This document shows positions 1 through 11,800 of a DNA stretch of 64,000 bases, piece after piece. Origin of the DNA: Arion vulgaris (lineage: Eukaryota; Mollusca; Gastropoda; Stylommatophora; Arionidae); NCBI GenBank assembly GCA_020796225.1, contig CM036756.1:44991363-45055362 (forward strand), written 5' to 3'. The notes below the pieces were generated by a model, which ran no database searches, was not told the DNA's origin, and worked only from the letters and a program-made list of their open reading frames with translations. The translations under genes were made by a program, and so were the position numbers. How positions within the stretch are numbered: position 1 is the stretch's first letter; each line of letters begins with the position of its first letter.

Positions 1-368
1 CGAGTGGGACTCACAATACAGAAACTCTTCCGTTCGAAAAGACTCTCTGTTCGAATATATTCATATGTTTGCCTAGGAAGTTAGCAGATGCCATCGAATG
101 TAACGAAGACGCCAATTTATCGTATGAGATATGTAACAAAACTATAACCAAAAATATCATGAGAAAAGTATGAAGCACACATCATATAGATATCAGTTAA
201 ATGTAGAATGTGAGTTTGTTAACATCAAGGACACAACTCAAATAGATTTAATATTATACTTCAAAGTTAATAATAAAAACGAATACATTTCTATTATGAG
301 AAGAAATGTCCACTTTGTTGTAATATTACTGCACAATAAATTTATAGCTAACTTTTATTATTTCCAGC
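1..368. other. Unassigned AT-rich sequence
   Basis: No recognisable gene or repeat. A 67-codon open frame at 170-373 (+) has no recognisable motif and runs into the following minisatellite, so I do not call it a gene. Confidence 0.5.
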
Positions 369-795
369 AGTAACACTTTTAATCTACTCCTGTTGTGACC
401 AAGAATAACACTTGTAATCTACTCCTGTTGTGAACAGGAATAGCACTTTTAAAATATTCCTATTTTTACATAGAATAAAACATCAAATCTACTCCTGTTT
501 TTATTATGAATGATAGTTTAAATCTACTACTGGTCTTACAATGAATAACACTTCAAATCTACTCCTATTATTGCCAAGAATAACACTTTAAATCTTCTCC
601 TATTATTACCAAGAATAACATTTTAAATCTACTCCTATTAATACCAAGAATAACACTTTAAATCTACTCCTATTAATACCAAGAATAACACTTCAAATCT
701 ACTCCTATTATTACCAAGAATAACACTTCAAATCTACTCCTATTATTACCAAGAATAACACTTCAAATCTACTCCTATTATTACCAAGAATAACA
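369..795. repeat. 35-bp minisatellite, about 12 copies
   Basis: The unit contains AATAACACTT, then AATCTACTCC, then TATTATTACCAAG. The left copies are divergent (GTTGTGACC variants) and the right ones are nearly identical, so the most recent copying was at the right side. I found no transposon seed in its flanks. Confidence 0.9.
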
Positions 796-1726
796 TGTTC
801 ATTAGACTCGTAATGTTACCAGACTAAACTTGAATCCATTTATACATTTTTACCCGCAGAATATAATCTTTGTCTAACGATATATTAAGCAGATTTATAA
901 AAACATACACTTACTCACGAACACTTTTGAATATGCAAAGATTTTAAAATGTAAACAATCTGTCATACCAGAATAAAACACAGTTCAAATCTGCACTACC
1001 GGTCGCTAGACTTACCTATTTCATTTCGAGGTGGTTATCACACAATTTCTGTTTCTCAAACGTTAAAAATTAAAAGCAGGATATGTCGTGGGCACTCCGT
1101 TTAAAAGTAAATGTTACTTAAGCGCGTCATCAATTTTGTTGTTGTGTAGAAATTAATTTTTGGTCAGTGCCCGATCAAATAAAATTATTTCACTGGACAG
1201 GTGTTTCTGAACAAGATCAAAGAATATATGTTATGTAGCTTTGTTTTGATTATCTTGATATAATTCTTACAATGCTTTGCTGAACAAGATATCAACAGAG
1301 GCAACAGATAACAAAAACAGATGTAATTCTTGGGACTAAAAATATAATTTAACTAATGTTTTTTGGTCTTACATTAAGAAATATAAATATGTTAACCTTA
1401 TCTCTTGTAAACACACAACAACAAAAATCAACTTTATTAAAGATTATAATACCAACAGACAGTGTTACTCATCGTACAGTGGATACGGGCAAAGAGTTAC
1501 CCTCGTAAAGATGGACTTCAGAAATAATCGAGAGAGAGTAAAAGATCCCATTACGAATCGCAAATGAGAAAATGTTCTATAAATATATTCTTATCTTGAT
1601 GCTGTGAGGGAAGCTAGGATTTTTTTTTAAAAAGAATTCGCTGGAACAGAAATATGCCTTGACATTCATCTCTGCACTTAAGGCTTTCATATGTGTAAGT
1701 AGCATCTACACATAGTTATATTATTA
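796..1726. other. Unassigned AT-rich intergenic sequence
   Basis: About 930 bases with no open frame of note, no tandem repeat and no element I recognise. Confidence 0.5.
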
Positions 1727-2595
1727 GTTTAGTTTAGTCGTCAGATCATCATCGCTCCCGTCAAACCAATTAGTCCATAAGTGATCCGATCTCATCATCA
1801 GTGTGTCTCTCAGCGTGTGGCTACTAACGACACCAGTTATTTGTTGGTTTATTATTCTTATTTGGCTACCATCATAGTATTCTTGTCTGCTACGCACATT
1901 TGACTTGGAATTTCTTCAGTCTGGTTAGTGTTGTATATTCATCATATTACATGAATCATGTACACGTCCTCTCTTCCTTAAAGATTTATAATATCAGCCT
2001 GGTCCATTGCTCCCCCGCTTTGTCAGCAGCCATACCTGCAAGTCTATCCGCACGTTCATTCCCCCTTACACCTGCATGCCCTGGCATAAAATAAAACTGA
2101 TCTTTGTCAGTTTAGACCTCCCCAGCGACTCCATCCAATGTCTCTAGCCCATCCTGTTTCAATCTTCCTGAGCATACTCATTGAGTCACTGAGAAAACAT
2201 GCATGGATAAAAGTCTGTGATTCCAGCCAAATCATCGCTTTAGTTACCGCCATGATTTCCACAGTGAAACTGCTCGTAGTCACAGCAAAACCACCACTGT
2301 CTTCCGTCAGCATCCTCTGACCTGAGCAGGGAAAGCCCACGAGCTCTGCACATGTCGAATCACCGTACCATCTGTATAAATGATTCATCATTCTCAGATG
2401 AGTTCTCATAAATTAACAACTGAACTTCTGTCTCTTCGACCATTGTGTTGTCTTGTCTGCATTCTTTACCAAACCTGATACATACCGAAAATGATGTATT
2501 GATTCCTGTTGGCATCCATTCTTCACCGGGTTCAATGTCTTCAAGTAAACACACCTGCTGAACACACAGTCCTCGGCCTGACCCAACCAAGATTA
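1727..2595 (-). pseudogene. RNase H-bearing non-LTR retrotransposon, 3' fragment
   Basis: This is the 3' end of an RNase H-carrying LINE (probably I group) on the minus strand. RNase H removes RNA from the RNA:DNA hybrid during retrotransposition. Visible are the sequence matching the YTDG entry motif (the frame is shifted here), then MAVTKAMIWLES with the catalytic Glu, and LSDSM with a catalytic Asp, in the frame 2107-2409. The C-terminal part and 3' UTR follow to about 1727 and end in a TTTAG-type pentamer tail. A second, better copy lies at 55352-56125 and confirms the assignment. Frameshifts and stops break the reading frame, and the RT domain is missing. The call of an RNase H LINE is firm; the clade name is inference. 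Confidence 0.8.
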
Positions 2596-2889
2596 TTATA
2601 TAGCCAAGGTCATGTTATTAAGCTACGCTAAACATAAAATCCTGTATACTTCTTAAATACTTCGACCAGTAGAACTAATGGCATTGGTTTTTATATACAA
2701 ATTCCAACAGCAAATATTTAAAGTCGTCCGGGCTAAATAAGAGCTCAAATCAGATGAGTTTATTAATAGAAACAGAATGTCAACAACGCGTGCAAACAAT
2801 ATTTCGAAATGTGTGCAAAATATGCAAAGGCTTATGGTTTTATGAGATTACATGATGTTGACTGAACTGAATCTTCTAATTTCTGAGTG
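2596..2889. other. Unassigned spacer
   Basis: AT-rich sequence between the RNase H LINE fragment and the next SINE. Nothing recognised. Confidence 0.4.
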
Positions 2890-3560
2890 ATTGATTTATT
2901 GATTGGACCATCATCACTGCACTTTGTCGAATAACCATACGTTCTTCGATCTCTTTCTATCACAAGAAAGAAAGTCAGTTTTAGGATGGGGAAGATGTGT
3001 AGGAATCTTATAGTTTTTATTATTTTTTATTGATTGCGAGGGCAGAAAGCAAGTTGAATGCATTTGAAAATAGATGTCTGCAGAAAGCGAAATATAATGA
3101 ACATAAAATGGAAAGAATTCAGGAAAAGTGATGAAATCAGAGAAATGAATGGTCAACCACTAGTGACAACTGTTATAAAAATTAGAAGATGGAGATATGT
3201 TGGACATACCTTGAGAAGAAATTATCAAAGAATACCAAAGCAGGCATTGAAGTGGGATGTAAAGGTACAAGAAAGAGGACGCCCCAAGAAACCTTGAAAC
3301 GGAATTTGCAGAGAGAGGCAAGAAATATTGGACTCAATCAATTCCATGGAAGAGTTGAGTGAGTTGCCAGGACAGAGCAGTATGGAAATATTACTTGCAG
3401 GCTATATGTATAACGGTAGGAGAGGAATATATATAAAATTGTTGTATCTTATTCTTATCGATTGATTTTTTAACTGACTAAGTTTTCTTTTACGAGCTCT
3501 ACTTGAACACGTGATTTACGTTTTATCTGTCATCATACAATAATTGTATATAACTAACAG
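2890..3560 (-). mobile_element. tRNA-type SINE (family C), minus, split by a LINE tail
   Basis: The stretch 2890-3047 (GATTGGACCATCATCACTGC, then CGATCTCTTTCT) and the stretch about 3440-3545 (CTTATCGATTG, TTTTACGAGCTC, GAACACGTGA) match, in the same order, the fuller copy at 38232-38757. The missing middle is replaced by an RT tail at about 3048-3435, so a LINE fragment landed inside this SINE. The tRNA-like head is not recognisable here. Confidence 0.65.
3048..3435 (+). pseudogene. LINE reverse transcriptase C-terminal tail
   Basis: This encodes the C-terminal part of an RTE-like non-LTR RT (endonuclease-reverse transcriptase type). Near the start is KIDVCRKRNIMN, then REMNGQPLVTT, RRWRYVGHTLRRN and a basic ERGRPKKP segment, which is the hallmark order of these tails. 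A frameshift follows ERGRPKKP, and the remaining residues continue in another frame. The palm and endonuclease domains are absent. It sits inside a SINE (2890-3560). A close relative lies at 51856-52268, sharing the AAAGCAAGTTGAATGCATTT start. Confidence 0.8.
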
Positions 3561-3985
3561 TCACATGGAAACTAAGTCTTTATACATTCTCTGTACAGTT
3601 ACGTCCTAATCAAGTCTACAAGATGTCTTCTGCGGCTGTCACTTCATCCACGAGAGTTGGGGTTGGATAGTAGTTATTAGGAGGGGCGAAAAGCGAAAAT
3701 TAGTAGCCTGATGACGACCCGTAGAACACACAAGAATATTTTACCTGGAGAAGTGTAGACTGGGAAGCTTTGGTCACGAGTCCAAACGATAGCGGAAATC
3801 TGGCTTGCCTAGGGGAATTGACTTCTCTATATTCATTTTTTTTATTTTTATTTATTCCCTCAACAAGCCACTGATTTCACAAATCGGCGGTGATTTTCTT
3901 CAGCTCGAAGAACTAAAACAAAACAGAAGGAAGAAGACGGCCATGCAAGCGTTGGACAACAAAACAGAAGGAAGAGACAGCATGC
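3561..3985. other. Unassigned spacer
   Basis: No recognisable gene. Near the right edge CATGCAAGCGTTGGAC occurs twice (about 3941 and 3980), a short direct repeat that leads into the minisatellite. Confidence 0.4.
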
Positions 3986-3989
3986 AAGC

Positions 3990-4746
3990 GTTGGACTTAT
4001 GGAAGAGCAATGTCCCTAAACACCTGCTCTATATACTTATGGAAGAGCAATGTCCTAAACACCTCTATATACTTATGGAAGATCAATGTCCTAAACACAC
4101 TTCTATATACTTATGGAAGAGCAATGTCCTAAACACCTTCTATATACTTATGGAAGAGCAATGTCCCTAAACACCTGCTCTATATACTTATGGAAGAGCA
4201 ATGTCCCTAAACACCTGCTCTATATACTTATGGAAGAGCAATGTCCCTAAACACCTGCTCTATATACTTATGGAAGAGCAATGTCCCTAAACACCTGCTC
4301 TATATACTTATGGAAGAGCAATGTCCCTAAACACCTGCTCTATATACTTATGGAAGAGCAATGTCCCTAAACACCTGCTCTATATACTTATGGAAGAGCA
4401 ATGTCCCTAAACACCTGCTCTATATACTTATGGAAGAGCAATGTCCTAAACACTGCTCTATATACTTATGGAAGAGCAATGTCCCTAAACACCTGCTCTA
4501 TATACTTATGGAAGAGCAATGTCCCTAAACACCTGCTCTATATACTTATGGAAGAGCAATGTCCCTAAACACCTGCTCTATATACTTATGGAAGAGCAAT
4601 GTCCCTAAACACCTGCTCTATATACTTATGGAAGAGCAATGTCCTAAACACCTGCTCTATATACTTATGGAAGAGAAATGTCCTAAACTTACCTGCTCTA
4701 TATACTTATGGAAGAGCAATGTCCCTAAACACCTGCTCTATATATT
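3990..4746. repeat. 40-bp minisatellite, about 19 copies
   Basis: The unit contains TATACTTATGGAAGAGCAAT and GTCCCTAAACACCTGCTC. Central copies are identical, while the first and last three or four carry 1-2 base deletions, a pattern of internal homogenisation. The open frames at 3805-4170 and 4559-4801 are read through the repeat and are not credible genes. Confidence 0.93.
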
Positions 4747-4944
4747 AGCGCATAGAAGTGGGTTTTTTTCCCACACAACTACTTCACCTCGACACCGTTA
4801 GGGTACAAGAAGAATAAGATGATATGAAATAAGATTCAATGTGAACACTGGTAGTTATATTGTTTGCTTCTGCAAAGCAGTGTGCATCCCTTAACACTTA
4901 GGAGCGATGACAAGAAGTTTATTTTCTGTTTACCTTAAAAGGTT

Positions 4945-5150
4945 TTGTTTTCCGATCCAGAAGCACTTGAGCTGAAAGCTCTTCGGCTCGGTGTCGTGGA
5001 CATCGTAACCCTTCGGGTCGGTGCCACGAACACCGTAAATCTGGGAACCTGTAGCTTTTCTGCCAGTCCGCGGAGTTGAACCGCACTTACAGAGGACTAG
5101 TCACCCGTAGTCGCTACGAACACGCTGGGCACGCGGACATCCTTAAAGGG
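4945..5150 (-). mobile_element. tRNA-derived SINE (family D), minus strand
   Basis: Read on the minus strand, a head with a box B-like GCGGTTCAACTCCGCGG is followed by a body with GGTTACGATGTCCACGACAC and AGCTCAAGTGCTTCTGG. A second copy with the same order is at 14893-15085. RNA polymerase III boxes plus two dispersed copies of equal structure support a SINE. No clear target duplication was found. Confidence 0.65.
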
Positions 5151-5224
5151 TATAAAGCCTTCATTGCAGTTAGTTTCTCCATATTTCTCATGTCACGAAG
5201 CAATGACCCGCAACCTGACAAGAG

Positions 5225-6036
5225 CATTATATAAACGAACTCTATAAATAACTAAGATATGCAGATGACACAGTATTGGTAGCAGAAAATGAACAAGATC
5301 TACAAGAATTAGTGGACCAATTGGACATAACTAGCAAGGAATATGGATTAGACATTAACATACAGAAAACAAAAACTATGGTAATCAACAAGGAAATGGA
5401 AAAACCTAAAATGAATATAAAAATACATGGAAAATTACTACATCAAGTAAAAGCTACTCCTATCTCGGTCAGATGATAACAGATGATGGCAGATGTATAA
5501 CAGAAATTAAAAGAGAATAGGAATGGCCAAGGATAATTTCAATAGTATAAAAAAGTTACTGACATCCAAACAAATCACAAACAGGCTAAAATTAGAATGA
5601 TCAAATGCTATATATATCCTATATTAATGTATGGCTCAGAAACATGGACAATGAACAAGCAGTTAGAAGACAGAATTGATGCATTTGAGATGTGGATATA
5701 TAGAAGAATAAGCAGAGTTTCATGGACAGAAAAACAGACAAATAAACAAGTTTTAGGAAAACTAGGCATGAAGAAACAATTATTAAAGAAATAAAATTCA
5801 GACAAGTAAAGTATTTTGGGCACATAAAAGGCATGACACCATGATAAAACATTTACTAGAGGGGAAAGTTGAGGGAGAAGAGCAAGAGGAAGACCGAGAG
5901 ATAAGTGGGAGGAAACTTTAAGAAATGGACAGGTTACAGTCTGGCAGTGTGCAACGCAAGGCGAAAGACAGAGGATGCTGGAGATTCATTGCAGCCAACC
6001 TTCGATGTGGAGACGGCACCTGATGATGATGATGAG
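5225..6036 (+). pseudogene. 5'-truncated LINE reverse transcriptase (RTE-like)
   Basis: This is the 3' third of a non-LTR RT. The catalytic YADD box is at 5258-5269 (LRYADDTVLVAEN), followed by the finger/palm remainder, then the thumb region with MIKCYIYPILMYGSETWTMN (5597 onward), RRISRVSWTEKQTN, a YFGHIK-like motif, and a basic RGRPRDKWEE tail in the second frame near 5885-5920. Frameshifts or stops separate the pieces (near 5476, 5518, 5790 and 5900), so no functional protein is made. The start at the YADD box fits 5' truncation during target-primed reverse transcription. The element ends in a GATGATGATGATGAG microsatellite at about 6022-6036, the terminal tail shared by other LINE copies here. 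Confidence 0.88.
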
Positions 6037-6380
6037 ATAGGTAACAGTGACGACGTTCCAAAAGTATTTTTTGCCCATCCAAAACTTTAGTTATGTAAGA
6101 TTTGAATTATATGTTATTACTAATTTAAAAGCGATGTTGATTTGGTATGATTTTAGAATGTTAACGGTACGAAAGTGAAGTATTGACGTCAAGATGTCAA
6201 TGTGCGCTCTACGTGCAATTCAGCAGTAGTTAAAATCAGGAATCCCGTGAAATTAATCATTTCACACTATATGTGAAAGATTGTCATTGGCGTGTCACAA
6301 ACCATTTATTTGCATTACTTGAAGCGGAAGGTACTATTTTATTATCAGTATTAGAAATGAGTTTGAAGTGAAAATTCACT
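6037..6380. other. Unassigned spacer
   Basis: AT-rich sequence with no motif recognised. It may hold the outer end of the neighbouring DNA transposon, but I could not find a terminal inverted repeat. Confidence 0.4.
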
Positions 6381-6381
6381 A

Positions 6382-7622
6382 CCATGCAGAAGGTGACTGA
6401 GCAACTGTATAGCTACTTCTGCAGAGAAGCCAGACGTGGTGGTTTATATCACAACTTACAAGACCCGAAGAGGAGAACACAACATGTTCTTGGTATAAGT
6501 AGAATGTCATTTGCCGTTGGATAGAACAGGACTGTAGTGATGAACGTAAGGAACACAGAAAAGGTCGTAACGGAAGCTGACGATTTCGATAAAGATGTTA
6601 TTGTGAGAGAGATTCATAAAATGTTTACGGCAAATGATGTGGTTACACTACGTAAGTGAAATCACGTCTGCCAATTCAATGTGATATTGATATATCTAAA
6701 ACCGCCTTATGGAGAGTTGTTAGGTGCAGCGGTTTCACTTTTCGGAAATATAGTACAGGTCGGAATATAGTTTGTGAAAACGCATCTGATAGCTACACGA
6801 TGCAAATATCTGCCGGAGATACGGAAGCGTAGGACGGAAGGTTACGATATTGTATATCTGGACGAATCGTGGTAAATGCTCACCATACGTTTGATAAAGA
6901 ATGGCAATCACTAGACAGAAACTAAGAAAAGGAAATTCCAAGCAGCAAGGGCAACGCATTGTGATAGGTCATGCAGGCAGCAAAGCAAATGGTCTTGTCA
7001 GTGGCACAGAACTTCTTTCCAGCACTGTCTACAGATGGTAGGGACTACTACACCGAAATGAACGGACTTATTTTCAGGGATTGGTTAGCAAACACACTTC
7101 TGAATGCTCTGAATAGGCCGTCGTGTATTGTAATGGACAATGCCTCCTATCACAATGTAGTGGCGCATGAGAAAAAATTTCCCCACCTCATCAAGCACAA
7201 AACAAGACATCATAGCGTGCTTGCAAAGAAATATATCGTTTTGTTGCAACAATTTCAAAACTGAGTTGTTGTAACTGGTGAGACAGACTAAGAAGTCAAA
7301 GATTTTATAATCGATAAAGTCATTGCTGAGCACGGCCACACTTCTCTTCGATTACACCTTACCATTCCATCTAATCCCATTGAACTTGTGGGCTGCAGTC
7401 AAAGGTCAAGTTGCAGCAGTAAACAAGACTTTCAAACTTCGTGATGTAAAAATCCTAAACGTGATGCCCTCGCAAAAATAGATATAGAATACTGGAACAA
7501 GTGTGAAGAGCATGTGCTCCGAGAAGAAAAGGCATATTGGCAACGAGATGGTTTGTATTTTCTCCAGCCCGCAGCAGTAGTCAATCTCTTCGACTCGTCA
7601 GACTCCGAATCCAATAGCTAAC
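6382..7622 (+). pseudogene. Decayed Tc1/IS630-type DDE transposase
   Basis: This is the remnant of a DNA-transposon transposase of the IS630/Tc1/mariner superfamily, which cuts and pastes the element through a DDE catalytic triad. The first Asp is in YLDESW (Asp codon 6861-6863) and is followed at once by a stop. NAHHTFDKEW continues in a shifted frame. The second Asp is in CIVMDNASYHN (Asp codon 7136-7138, frame 6971-7264). The third acid is in SNPIELV (Glu codon 7382-7384), followed after a frameshift by WAAVKGQVAAVNKTF. The C-terminal end is near DSSDSESNS at about 7618. About 82 codons separate the second and third acids, longer than in classical mariner (34). Several stops and frameshifts make it non-functional. 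The N-terminal DNA-binding part is only weakly visible and no terminal repeats were found. Confidence 0.82.
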
Positions 7623-8820
7623 ATCCCATTTGCTTTCACCTTCACCAATTGCCTCACAATACCAGGGACTGGCAACAACAACCAAAGGTACGTAAATTTG
7701 ATCGCCAAAGAAAAACATCAACAAAAACACTCATGAAGAAAAAGCTAACCATGTCACATTGCTTTTTATAATATGTAATAAGGTTACGCCTTTGCAAACA
7801 TTCGCCACCATTTTTTGTATTACTGTAAATTCTAAACTTTGATTATCATTTTGTTGTGCTTGTGCAAAATTATATAACAAAAAACGTTTTTGCATCAACT
7901 AAACTACCTACCAATTAGTTAAACATGGATTCGTAACGTCGTGAGGTATTTAAGACTGCATGCAAAAATTACTTGTATCCATCAGATAGATTTCGTACAA
8001 ATTAAACCTTAGTGTGATCACGAATTTTGGAACGAACTATAGTTCTATTTCTAGTCATATATTTTACATTGGATTACATTGGATTATTAAGCTAACAAGC
8101 TAAACTCAAGCTAAGCTCAAAGTTCTTAGTAGTTTTTATCTGATGTGATACAATCGTTTCCCAAATCAAACCCGAAACGAGAATTTGTTTGTTTGTAAGT
8201 AAGCAGTTTTGTTTATTATCCTCCTCTAATTGCTGCTGATATTAAGCTATTATGGTGATCATTTCTCTTAAAGCTTACGTGTCTCATCAAGTACAAATCT
8301 GTACTTTTAGTTACAGCACTTTTACTTTATTCTCTCATTAAAAGTGTATCTCTTTGTTATTTGATATGTATATTTGTTTTACTGTGTTTTTGTTCATGTA
8401 GAAATTGCTTCTGTTATTATTCCATTTTATAAATTTTACAGCAGCTGCTCAGGTTTGTATAAATCTATTTCTTTCTCTACATGTCCCTATATATATTAAT
8501 ATCTCTCCCTCTATCTATATATCTATCTATCTATCTATCTATCTATCATATATATATATATCACTCTTTCTTAGTTTTAAAGTTAAAGATTCACTTAAAG
8601 TTACAGTTTCACAAAGTTGTATAACCAATCAAGCCTACTTGATGCCCGAACAGCCTGTTCAGTTATCCAAAACTACATTTCATTATGTCATGCAAAGAAT
8701 CATATAATAATTAAATTAACAATTAATAATAATTAAAACATATTACAATTTTTTTTTAAAACAATAAATGCAAATTAATTCTAGTTTACTACACTAAATA
8801 TTGATGTACAGTTTATCTTT
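7623..8820. other. Unassigned AT-rich sequence with a CTAT microsatellite
   Basis: The only structure I see is a (CTAT)n run at about 8513-8548 followed by a short (TA)n. The 100-codon frame at 8405-8707 translates that microsatellite and has no recognisable domain. Confidence 0.5.
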
Positions 8821-8828
8821 GTCTAAAC

Positions 8829-11800
8829 CATGGGTTCCCAAAGTGGGCAGTACCGCCCCCACCCCAGTGGCGCTGAAGCCTTCCGGGGGAGTTAGGCGAT
8901 AGTAGGTTCAAAAGCATTTGGGGAAGTTTTATTCGTGATTGTACGATTGAACAATCATTAAAAATTTAATTCTGCATTTTAATTCATCTTATGCCCATCT
9001 TACACGATCCATTTTTCATCAATTTTCTATTTTATGTATATAATCATTTGAAAATTGACCATGTATAGCAGAAATATATATCAATTTTCTATGTCAAAGT
9101 GAAAATAGAGAATGTATATATATGGAGGAGGCGCGTTGGCAAACTGTTATAATGGGGAGAGGGGTTACAAAGTTTATGTTGTGTGAAGTGTGAAGTGTGA
9201 AGTGTGAAGTGTGAGAGTGTGAAGTGTGAAGTGTGAAGTGTGAAGTGGGAAGTGTGAAGTGGGAAGTGTGAAGTGTGAAGTGTGAAGTGTGAAGTGTGAA
9301 GTGGGAAGTGTGAAGTGTGAAGTGGGAAGTGGGAAGTGGGAAGTGTAAGTGTAAGTGTGAAGTGTGAAGTGTAAGTGTGAGTAGTGTGAAGTGTGAAGTG
9401 TGAAGTGTAGAAGTGGAAGTGTAAGTGTGAAGTGTGAAGTGGGAAGTGTGAAGTGTGAAGTGTGAAGTGTGAAGTGTGAAGTGGGAAGTGTGAAGTGTGA
9501 AGTGGGAAGTGTGAAGTGGGAAGTGTGAAGTGTGAAGTGTGAAGTGTGAAGTGTGAAGTGTGAAGTGTGAAGTGGGAAGTGTGAAGAATGTGAAGTGGGA
9601 AGTGGGAAGTGTGAAGTGTGAAGTGTGAAGTGTGAAGTGGGAGTGTGAAGTGTGAAGTGGGAAGTGTGAAGTGTGAAGTGGAAGTGTGAAGTGGAAGTGT
9701 GAAGTGTGAAGTGTGAAGTGGGAAGTGTGAAGTGTGAAGTGGGAAGTGTGAAGTGGAAGTGGAAGTGTGAAGTGGAAGTGTGAAGTGTGAAGTGGGAAGT
9801 GGGAAGTGTGAAGTGGGAAGTGTGAAGTGTGAAGTGTGAAGTGGGAAGTGTGAAGTGTGAAGTGTGAAGTGGGAAGAGTGAAGTGGGAAGTGTGAAGTGG
9901 GAAGTGTGAAGTGTGAAGTGTGAAGTGTGAAGTGTGAAGTTGGAAGTGTGAAGTGGGAAGTGTGAAGTGTGAAGTGGGAAGTGTGAAGTGGAAGTGTGAA
10001 GTGGGAAGTGAAGTGTGAAGTGGGAAGGTGGGAAGTGTGAAGTGTGAAGTGGGAAGTGTGAAGTGTGAAGTGGGAAGTGTGAAGTGTGAAGTGGGAAGTG
10101 TGAAGTGTGAAGTGTGAAGTGTGAAGTGTGAAGTGGGAAGTGTGAAGTGTGAAGTGGGAAGTGTGAAGTGGGAAGTGTGAAGTTTGAAGTGTGAAGTGTG
10201 AAGTGGGAAGTGGGAAGTGGGAAGTGTGAAGTGGGAAGTGTGAAGTGTGAAGTTGGAAGTGGGAAGTGTGAAGTGTGAAGTGTGAAGTGGGAAGTGGGAA
10301 GTGTGAAGTGTGAAGTGGAAGTGTAAGTGTGAAGTGTGAAGTGTGAAGTGGGAAGTGGAAGTGTGAAGTGGGAAGTGATGAAGTGTGAAGTGTGAAGTGG
10401 GAAGTGTGAAGTGTGAAGTGTGAAGTGGGAAGTGTGAAGTGGGAAGTGTGAAGTGGGAAGTGTGAAGTGTGAAGTGTGAAGTGTGAAGTGTGAAGTGTGA
10501 AGTGTGAAGTGTGAAGTGTGAAGTGTGAAGTGTGAAGTGTGAAGTGTGAAGTGTTGAAGTGTGAAGTGGGAAGTGTGAAGTGTGAAGTGTGAAGTGTGAA
10601 GTGGGAAGTGGGAAGTGTGAAGTGTGAAGTGTGAAGTGTGAAGTGTGAAGTGTGAAGTGTGAAGAGTGAAGTGTGAAGTGTGAAGTGTGAAGTGTGAAGT
10701 ATGAAGTGTGAAGTGTGAAGTGTGAAGTGTGAAGTGGGAAGTGTGAAGTGGGAAGTGTGAGTGTGAAGTGTGAAGTGTGAAGTGTGAAGTGGGAAGTGGG
10801 AAGTGTGAAGTGTGAAGTGTGAAGTGGGAAGTGTGAAGTGTGAAGTGTGGGAAGTGTGAAGTGTGAAGTGGGAAGTGTGAAGTGTGAAGTGTGAAGTGTG
10901 AAGTGGGAAGTGGGAAGTGTGAAGTGGAAGTGTGAAGTGGGAAGTGTGAAGTGTGAAGTGTGAAGTGTGAAGTGTGAAGTGTGAAGTGTGAAGTGTGAAG
11001 TGTGAAAGTGTGAAGTGTGAAGTGTGAAGTGTGAAGTGTGAAGTGTGAAGTGTGAAGTGGGAAGTTGGAAGTGTGAAGTGTGAAGTGGGAAGTGGGAAGT
11101 GTGAAGTGTGAAGTGGGAGTGTGAAGTGGGAAGTGTGAAGTGGGAAGTGGGAAGTGTGAAGTGGAAGTGTGAAGTGTGAAGTGGAAGTGTGAAGTGTGAA
11201 GTGTGAAGTGTGAAGTGTGAAGTGTGAAGTGTGAAGTGTGAAGTGGGAAGTGTGAAGTGTGAAGTTGGAAGTGTGAAGTGGGAAGTGGGAAGTGTGAAGT
11301 GTGAAGTGTGAAGTGTGAAAGTGTGAAGTGTGAAGTGGGAAGTGGAGTGGGAAGTGGAAGTGTAGTGGAAGTGTGAAGTGTGAAGTGTGAATGAGTGTGA
11401 AGTGTGAAGTGTGAAGTGGAAGTGTGAAGTGTGTGAAGTGGGAAGTGTGAAGTGGGAAGTGTGAAGTGTGAAGTGTGAAGTGTGAAGTGTGAAGTGTGAA
11501 GTGGGAAGTGGGAGGTGAAGTGGGAAGTGTAGGAAGTGTGAAGTGTGAAGAGTGGGAAGTGGGGAAGTGTGAAGTGGGAAGTGTGAAGTGGGAAGGTGAG
11601 GAAGTTGTGAAGTAGGGAAGTGGGAAGTGTGAAGTGTGAAGTGTGAAGTGTGAAGTGGAAGTGTGAAGTGTGAAGTGTGAAGTGTGAAGTGTGAAGTGTG
11701 AAGTGTGAAGTGTGAAGTGTGAAGTGTGAAGTGTGAAGTGGGAAGTGTGAAGTGGGAAGTGGGAAGTGTGAAGTGGGAAGTGTGAAGTGTGAAGTGTGAA

